Program-made: the position numbers and the translations under genes
Shown here: positions 58,154 to 64,000 of the stretch, piece after piece
How positions within the stretch are numbered: the first letter of the stretch is position 1
How the letters are laid out: every line of letters begins with the position of its first letter
The notes under the pieces: model-generated
Told to the model about the DNA's origin: nothing
The model's input: only the letters and a program-made list of their open reading frames with translations
Databases searched by the model: none
Source of the DNA: Ectobius pallidus
Lineage: Eukaryota; Arthropoda; Insecta; Blattodea; Ectobiidae
Direction: 5' to 3'
DNA: 64,000 nucleotides
NCBI GenBank assembly: GCA_964059195.1
Contig: CAXKWD010000008.1
Span: 43,453,502-43,517,501, forward strand

Positions 58154-59500
58154 TATTTTTTTTCATACTATTTTCAAACGCAAATACAGTTTATGATTTT
58201 TAATTTTTAAAATTAGCTGTCTTATATTTTGTTGTATAATATAATTTGTAGCGTATAAAACCTTATTATCAGTAGTGAAACCCTCGGCGAATTAAAAGAT
58301 CGCCTTAAGCGGGGGAACCTATTAAAATTCTTTTCAGGTAGAGGGACAAGATGTTTCTCTTTTCGCACGATTCTCCTTCTTTACTTCCTCTGCCCATTAC
58401 CTTAGGTAGAGGAAGTGTTGTTTTCGATCCCTAAAGTCCGACTTTAGTTTTTTACATAAATACACGTTTTGAGGCCCTCGTGGTGAGTTCTGGGTCATTT
58501 CGTTAAAAAAAATGGGAAATGGGCGAAGAGCTGCAAAATGATGTGTGTACTCTTATCAAAAGTCGTGGTGATATGCAGAAGACCTCGCGCATAACCACGC
58601 CGTGTTTCTTGAAAGTTCTCAATGAGCTGTTTTATGGATACCCGTGTTCAAGGAGTTTGTTCTATTAATAATTAATTAAAGCAATTAATTATCAACACAC
58701 GGTATCAAACTCACAATGAGAGGAGCATAGAATTTTTGCTAGAAGTACTGAAGAGAAGAATTATTAATTGCAACCTATAAACGGCATCCCTATATATAGG
58801 CCCTGATTTATAAATTGGCAGATTAAGCATTTGCCCAGGGCGGCAAACCTAAAAAGTGTGGAACAGTTTTAGGGGAAAGGTGTTATATACAAAAAAAACT
58901 TTTATTACATAACAACAGTGTGTTCCTGAAAATAACATTTGGATCATTAATTATTTTGTTCTAAAATATTTGTTTTAATATATGGTACCTGTAATACATA
59001 TGTTTTATAAACATATCTTAATTTAAATTAGCATATGTTTTATAATTACCAAATAACCTAGTCTATATTAAATATTTTTGAAAGTTTCAAAGATCGATTA
59101 TATTACATAATATTGTCAGAGGTTTTAGGTAATTGTTTTGCAAATGAAACTGCAATAGCAATCATGCATTTTTCTCCAAAACATAATTACTTTTATTTTT
59201 TAATAAATGTTGTGAAGCCTGGGATTACTTGCAATAATAAAACGCTATCGGGATACTATTGGTTTATACTTCGGTAAAACTCAAACTTAACACTAAAACA
59301 GTAACTTGGGGTAGGTGGTAAAAATAAAAAATTAAACGGGCTATTAACAAAGTTTTGCCCAAGGTGCAAAGTACGTGAAATCTGGATCTGCATTTATAGA
59401 TTTGACAAAAAGTATAAGGCAGGTAATTTTAAAAATTAAAAATTAAACACTGCATTTAAATCTTAAAAATATAGTGAATAAATAAATAAAAAAAATTACA
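58154..59500. other. Unassigned 1.3 kb
   Basis: AT-rich. Short inverted match TTCCTCTGCCCATTACC / AGGTAGAGGAAG near 58394-58411. No gene recognised. Confidence 0.45.
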
Positions 59501-59572
59501 GCATAGGGTGGGATTTGAACCTAGGACCCCTAGCTCCACGATCTAGCACCTTAACCATTAGACCACTTATAA
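59501..59572 (-). repeat. tRNA-like sequence (SINE head or tRNA pseudogene)
   Basis: Minus strand: TGGTCTAATGGTTAAGGTGC (A box), GGTTCAAATCC (B box). The T arm does not pair. A-rich sequence follows on the 3' side. Confidence 0.55.
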
Positions 59573-60209
59573 CTTTGTCAAGGAACGAGAATAATAGGGA
59601 TGTAAAGCATTATGCTTTCTCCGATACCATTAGCCTTTGTATATGAACAATGCGATTTTTTATTAATAGTGTATTTGTGTTTGTATTTGTATAAATACTA
59701 TTAATACTGAGACGCAATACACTAATTACGGAAAAATGAGATAGAATCCCCTAATTCAAGCATGCAATGTTCGAAGCCGAATGGCTTCTGTCTGTCAGTG
59801 AATAGAATTGCAGTGCAGCCAACATAAATATGCATATAGTTGAAACTGGAAAGTGCAATGTTACAGCGGCCCAGGTATATATTCAACAAATAAAATAAAA
59901 TGATGAACCTATAAGGAGAACTTTCAAAGAATTTAGTTCTTTGAATACATGGAACTGGTTGCCTGTACTTGAATATTGGAATCAACAGCAAAAGGTGCTG
60001 CTGGTTTTGGTGGTGTGAGATTATGTTTGAAGGTGCTTTCTGAGAAAGTCTGTCAAGACCCAAAAAGATCCAATGATTTAGATATAAAATTTTGCTTTTT
60101 CGTTTCTGTAAAATTTATGATTTTGTTGGTTAAAAGATGTGATTTTGTTATTTAGCGCTTTTGCTCCTGACTCTTACAAATAATTAATGACATCTGCCTC
60201 ACTTGTCTG

Positions 60210-60487
60210 GTGTACAGTGTGGCATGGTTGGTTGACTCACTATACTACAAACTAGGTCACAGGCTCGATTCCCAATGAGGTCGTTGAGATTTTTCAAATT
60301 GACTAATCCTTCTTGTGGCCATGGGGTTGACTCTAAAAGAAATGAATTCCAGCAGTAGTCCTAGGGGTAGGCAGTCAATGCGTAAGGCTGACAATCTTAC
60401 CAGCTTCATGTCTAAAAATCTGGGAGTCACAACCCGTGGAACCCTAAGGGCCTTTACAACCTGTAAAGGGATCACTTTATTTTTTAT
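60210..60487 (+). mobile_element. tRNA-derived SINE (type 2), older copy
   Basis: Same family as 45246-45548: B box GGCTCGATTCCC, GAGGTCGTTGA, GGTTGACTC, GCGTAAGGCTGACAA, GGGATCACTTTA. Flanked by CTCACTTGTCTG (60198-60209) and CTCACTTTTCTG (60488-60499). Confidence 0.85.
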
Positions 60488-60980
60488 CTCACTTTTCTGC
60501 TCTCTAGTCTTCTAAACACATCACTCATTTAATAAATGTAATAGATATAGCACAACTGTGGGAAAGTTACAATATAAACAACATACTCTGCCTATCCAGA
60601 TCTGTAGATCTTGTGAAGAGGGAGGAGGAAATTGTGACTCTTAGATAATTAAATTCTGCACTTTAGGGAAAACGTATACTAAGGGCAACTTGATAGCTGT
60701 GAGGGTATCGTACAGGTCAGGTTAGTGGTGCAGTAGAACTTCATTATAGCAACTTCGGTTTGTTTCAGTGTCAGATATTCAATGGTACCAACTAATTCCT
60801 CATAAGACATGCTTAATACAACACACATAAATGTATCTATCTTAGATATAACGTCAAATCTAGTCTTAAATCTTAGTGCAATTTTTCCCATCTCCATTTC
60901 CAAGAAATGCAAAAATATGACATTTGGAAATGATGTAAATTATTTTTCAAGAGTCAGTTATTTCTATTTTGTATGTTAGG

Positions 60981-61332
60981 TGTTGCGAGTCGAACCAAGG
61001 ACCAGCTATATTGAGGAAGGATCAAATTCAAAGAGTCAGGAGAACTGTATTTCAATTCAATGTAACGAAGCCCAAGTTGCAAGCTGGCTAGGTTACCAAT
61101 GCAAGTTCCATAGCAATCAACACAAACACACGTCTTCTTGCAATATTCATTAACTACGAGAGATTGAACAATAATTTTGTTATGCATGATGCATATCCAG
61201 GCTCACAAACAAAACAATTATGCGTGGCCATCACACATTCTTAAGTCATCTTGCCAAGTGGTACATCGCCAACTTGTGGCGACCAAAGACACTTTCGTGC
61301 AATGCAGCCAACAGTGGAAAAAAGTCACAACA
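60981..61332 (-). repeat. BEL/Pao 3' LTR
   Basis: Plus strand TGTTGCGA to GTCACAACA, 352 bp with inverted TGTTG/CAACA ends. It lies just downstream (minus strand) of BEL pol. Confidence 0.75.
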
Positions 61333-61345
61333 TATTCCCCCCTTG
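61333..61345 (-). promoter_or_regulatory. BEL/Pao polypurine tract
   Basis: Minus strand AAGGGGGGAATA abuts the LTR start. Confidence 0.72.
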
Positions 61346-61439
61346 AGGGATTCAACACTCAACAAACTTAGATTAACAAATTGAGACAAACAGAAATTTT
61401 CAAAACTTGAGTTTACAAATAAAATATTAATTGATACAC

Positions 61440-62960
61440 TTAGGCAGTGGGCACAGTTTCACTATAGCACAGCAAAATAAACCAGTCTTTGTTTTCACCA
61501 TGACCACATGTATAATGTTCTTCAACGATTCCAGTTTTCCAACCAGTGGGGGGGCAGTTGTCTTCTCTTAGGAGGACCAAATCTCCTACAGCTGGCTTCC
61601 AAGTTCCTGCAGATGACCAATTACGTCCTTGTTGGAGTGACTGCATGTAGTCTCTTGACAACCTTTGCCAGAAAACATGATACGATTGTTGCACTAGGTT
61701 CCATTTTGTCAGGCTGTACAAGGAACTTTTGGACATGTCAGGTGAGGGAACACCAGTAAACTCTCTTCCTACCAAAAAATGTCCAGGACTCAAGTAACAT
61801 TGGTCATCTGGATCATCACTCATAGGACAAAGAGGTCTTGAGGTCAACACAGATTCAATTTGACACAAAATTGTGCTTAATTCTTCAAAATTAAGAATGT
61901 AATTTCCAATTGTCCGTTTTAACAGTGATTTAGCTGACTTTGTTCCACCCTCTCACAGACCACCAAAATGAGGACTAGACGGTGGAATAAATGTCAACTT
62001 TACATTCTCATTAGCTGCATGTTCTTGTATTTCAGAACCATTATCCCGAAAAAATCTCAACAACTCCAAAAAAATTGTGCCATTGTCCCTCAGAATCAAC
62101 TTCGGGAAACCTCTACCTGCAGTAAATCTTCTGAATGCGGCAAGAAAATCCTGAGTCGTTAGACTCTTTACCAGTTCAAGTTGTATTAATTCTACAGTGA
62201 GACAAACAAAAAGAGCAATATATGATATGAACTTTACTTTACTCCTAGGGTTATCACCCTTTATGATGATTGGACAACCATAATTAACACCAATCTTAAC
62301 GAAGGTTCAACTCTATATGAAGGTAATTTATCCATTATGTGAGTGGTAAGAGGTGGTTTGCTACAAAAGCATGTGTTACATGAATGGATCACACTACGGA
62401 CAACTGGTTTTCCACATGGAATCCAAAATCTACTTTGCAAGGAAAATAACACATACCTTGAGAGCCAGAATGAAAGCCTTTCATGCTCATGTTTTATAAT
62501 TAACTTAGTAACACAATGCCTTGGTGGATAATGGGATGTTTGTTGTAGTCCAACTGTTAATTCCCAAGTCGACCCCCAGCTCTCAACAAACCGTTATCAT
62601 CAAGGAAAGGGTTTAGAGACCTTAATTTGCTTGACGAAGCACTAAATTGATAGTCTTTAAATCATGAAGTTCATTCATGTATTCATTAGCTTGTATCACT
62701 ATTTTCACTTCACTACCTTTCAATTCCTCAGGATTGAGTGGGCCAACATGACGAGAGTCCTAAGTAGCACAAACATTAGGAATGAATCTCAGAACATAGT
62801 TGTAGACTTGCTTTAGTTTATAATACGATGAGAAATGTTCCAACTCAGGTGAGTGCAAATTAACTAATAGTACATTCAAAGACGTTTTAGTTTCTGCCTC
62901 AACTGATGATGGTATGTTAGTAGCAACAAAGTGTACATATGCCAGAGACAATTCTCGCAA
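61440..62960 (-). pseudogene. BEL/Pao pol, connection and integrase region, 5' truncated
   Basis: Reading down from 62960: a connection segment (HFSSYYKLKQVYNYVLRFIP, then LNPEELKGSEVKIVIQ); the integrase zinc region (RFWIPCGKPVVRSVIHSCNT..C, IMDKLPSYRVEPS) at 62450-62260; a decayed catalytic core (62250-61870); and the BEL-specific C-terminus in one frame 61868-61440 (ESVLTSRPLCPMSDDPDD, YLSPGHFLVGREF, WNLVQQSYHVFWQRLSRDY, GDLVLLREDNCPP). Several stops break it. Upstream protease and RT are missing because the sequence is replaced at 62962 by element X. Confidence 0.87.
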
Positions 62961-62962
62961 CC

Positions 62963-63181
62963 TTTACTTTAAATAAATGTTTACTTGTCTATGTGGCTTC
63001 TGAGAATATTTGCACATCATATTTTGTCACTGTGCAACTCGGTGTGATGGAAGATATGGATGCAGAAAAGCTGGTATTAAATGCTCATCCGTTTGTGGAA
63101 CCTGTCATGGTACATGCACCAACAAGTATACCATTAGAAGGAGAAGAAAAGTTTAAAATTGATGACGTCCAAGCAAAATAA
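62963..63181 (+). CDS. Element X central ORF, copy 2 (unknown protein, C-terminal part)
   Basis: Reads NKCLLVYVASENICTSYFV, QLGVMEDMDAEKLVLNAHPF, VEPVMVHAPTSIPLEGEE and KFKIDDVQAK, then TAA at 63181. Here the frame stays open through the conserved C-terminus, unlike copy 1. Upstream of 62963 the sequence is BEL-derived, so the start is lost. No known domain is recognised; Cys/His spacing does not form a zinc motif. Confidence 0.5.
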   Translation, partial: FTLNKCLLVYVASENICTSYFVTVQLGVMEDMDAEKLVLNAHPFVEPVMVHAPTSIPLEGEEKFKIDDVQAK

Positions 63182-64000
63182 GTAGTTCAGGCACTCTTTA
63201 ATTAATGTTCTATATGTGTATAAATACTGAATGTTCGGTAGATAGAACAATATAACCCTAACTTATCATACGATGTACTAGGATTCCAGTATTGGAGACT
63301 GAAAAAAATAGACAACTAAACATTTATTTAAAGTACTATGTAGGCCTACTAAGTCTTATAATTACTAAATATATCTAACTCTTCACAATTTTTCCAAATG
63401 ATATTTTATAAGAAAAATATAACGGTGTATGTTTCTTATAACGTACACTCTTACCATGAGATTTTTGTAAGCTTTATAATAATAATTATAAAAATAATGA
63501 GTTTTATTTTTGATGCTTACCTTTAGTACGAATATTATTCTAAGAACTAGTTTACTTGCATGGCATCATGCTAATCTATTTTATCATCTGCTTTCATTTT
63601 CGTTAAAAAATATAGGCTAATATATAGGTGTATGTAAAACAGAATTTCCAGAACTATGTCATACCTCATATCCATCTATTTCCTGAACTATTAAATCCAC
63701 AAAAAATCATTTAGATCAATTTTATAAGAACTTTTATGTAGTTTAATTTTGTGCATAAACTGTTTTTTGCTAGAACCCATAGCTTTTGTGAGTTTAGGGA
63801 AAACTGCGAGAAATGACATTCAAAGGTGCCCCCCACCTCCCGCTCACCCCCTATCCATGGGGACTTTACTATGTTGTTTAGGACACTTTCCCCCACATCT
63901 CTGCCAAATTTCAAAACTACCGTACATGATTTTTTTTGTCCTTATTTTTCCTTTCTTGCCTAATAAAATGTATTTTCCATTACATGTCCTGTGCTTGTAC
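62963..64000 (+). mobile_element. Element X, second copy, partial
   Basis: Homologous to the reverse complement of 35930-35411 followed by 36020-36600: the central ORF, its 3' region (GTAGGCCTACTA), then an arm with the AGTCCCC/GTTTAGGACAC module. The left arm is missing at 62963 and the right arm continues past the window. Confidence 0.82.

Noticed and set aside
62627..62641. GCTTGACGAAGCA, shared with the edge of LTR B (9690-9702)
   Set aside because: Only 13 nt with no extended similarity; most likely coincidence.

Overview
This is eukaryotic, almost certainly arthropod (insect-like) genomic DNA. It is AT-rich, has no prokaryotic gene layout, and nearly every recognisable coding stretch is a transposable-element protein in some state of decay. 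Copia, Ty3-like, BEL/Pao, CR1/L2-like, I-clade, RTE, R2-like, Jockey-type, Tigger/pogo, Tc1-mariner, Harbinger-like and THAP-transposase elements occur together with tRNA-derived SINEs and a Penelope-type hammerhead ribozyme. The frequent AGGCCTA words and this mix fit a large polyneopteran insect genome, but the species cannot be fixed from the sequence.

Region by region. 1-2.7 kb: minus-strand CR1/L2-like LINE. 2.8-14.7 kb: a three-level nest. A THAP/Kolobok-like transposase gene is split by LTR element A (545-bp LTRs, CTAC duplication). A's left LTR is split by LTR element B (about 815-bp LTRs, one gag-like ORF, no pol). B carries a 266-bp Penelope-derived insert with two head-to-head hammerhead ribozymes. 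14.9-20.1 kb: I-clade LINE split by an element with hAT-like ends that holds an R2-like endonuclease fragment. 20.5 kb: SINE. 22.6-25.5 kb: element with pogo-type ends and no transposase, containing an RTE tail. 25.8-29.2 kb: plus-strand RTE element split by a pogo-type MITE. 29.2-38.4 kb: minus-strand RTE element split by a long-terminal-inverted-repeat element (X), which itself holds a Copia element with both LTRs. 40.7-41.7 kb: CR1/L2-like RT. 42.08 kb: what appears to be the last coding exon of a host polyprenol reductase gene (SRD5A3). 43.2-45.1 kb: nested mariner-type elements. 45.2 kb: SINE. 45.8-46.6 kb: Harbinger-like element with a MADF fragment. 47.5-50.4 kb: tandem repeats split by an ORF1-only LINE. 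51.8-53.6 kb: a second, decayed Copia. 55.5-57.6 kb: nearly intact Tigger element. 58-60.5 kb: tRNA-like and SINE sequences. 61-63 kb: BEL/Pao pol and 3' LTR. 63-64 kb: second copy of element X, running off the window.

The only host gene I can support is the SRD5A3-like terminal exon; the rest is repeats or unassigned intergenic/intronic DNA. Several insertions could be delimited to the base because target duplications and the interrupted host reading frames agree, which gives a relative insertion order. Many proteins are broken, and the breaks are noted under each entry.
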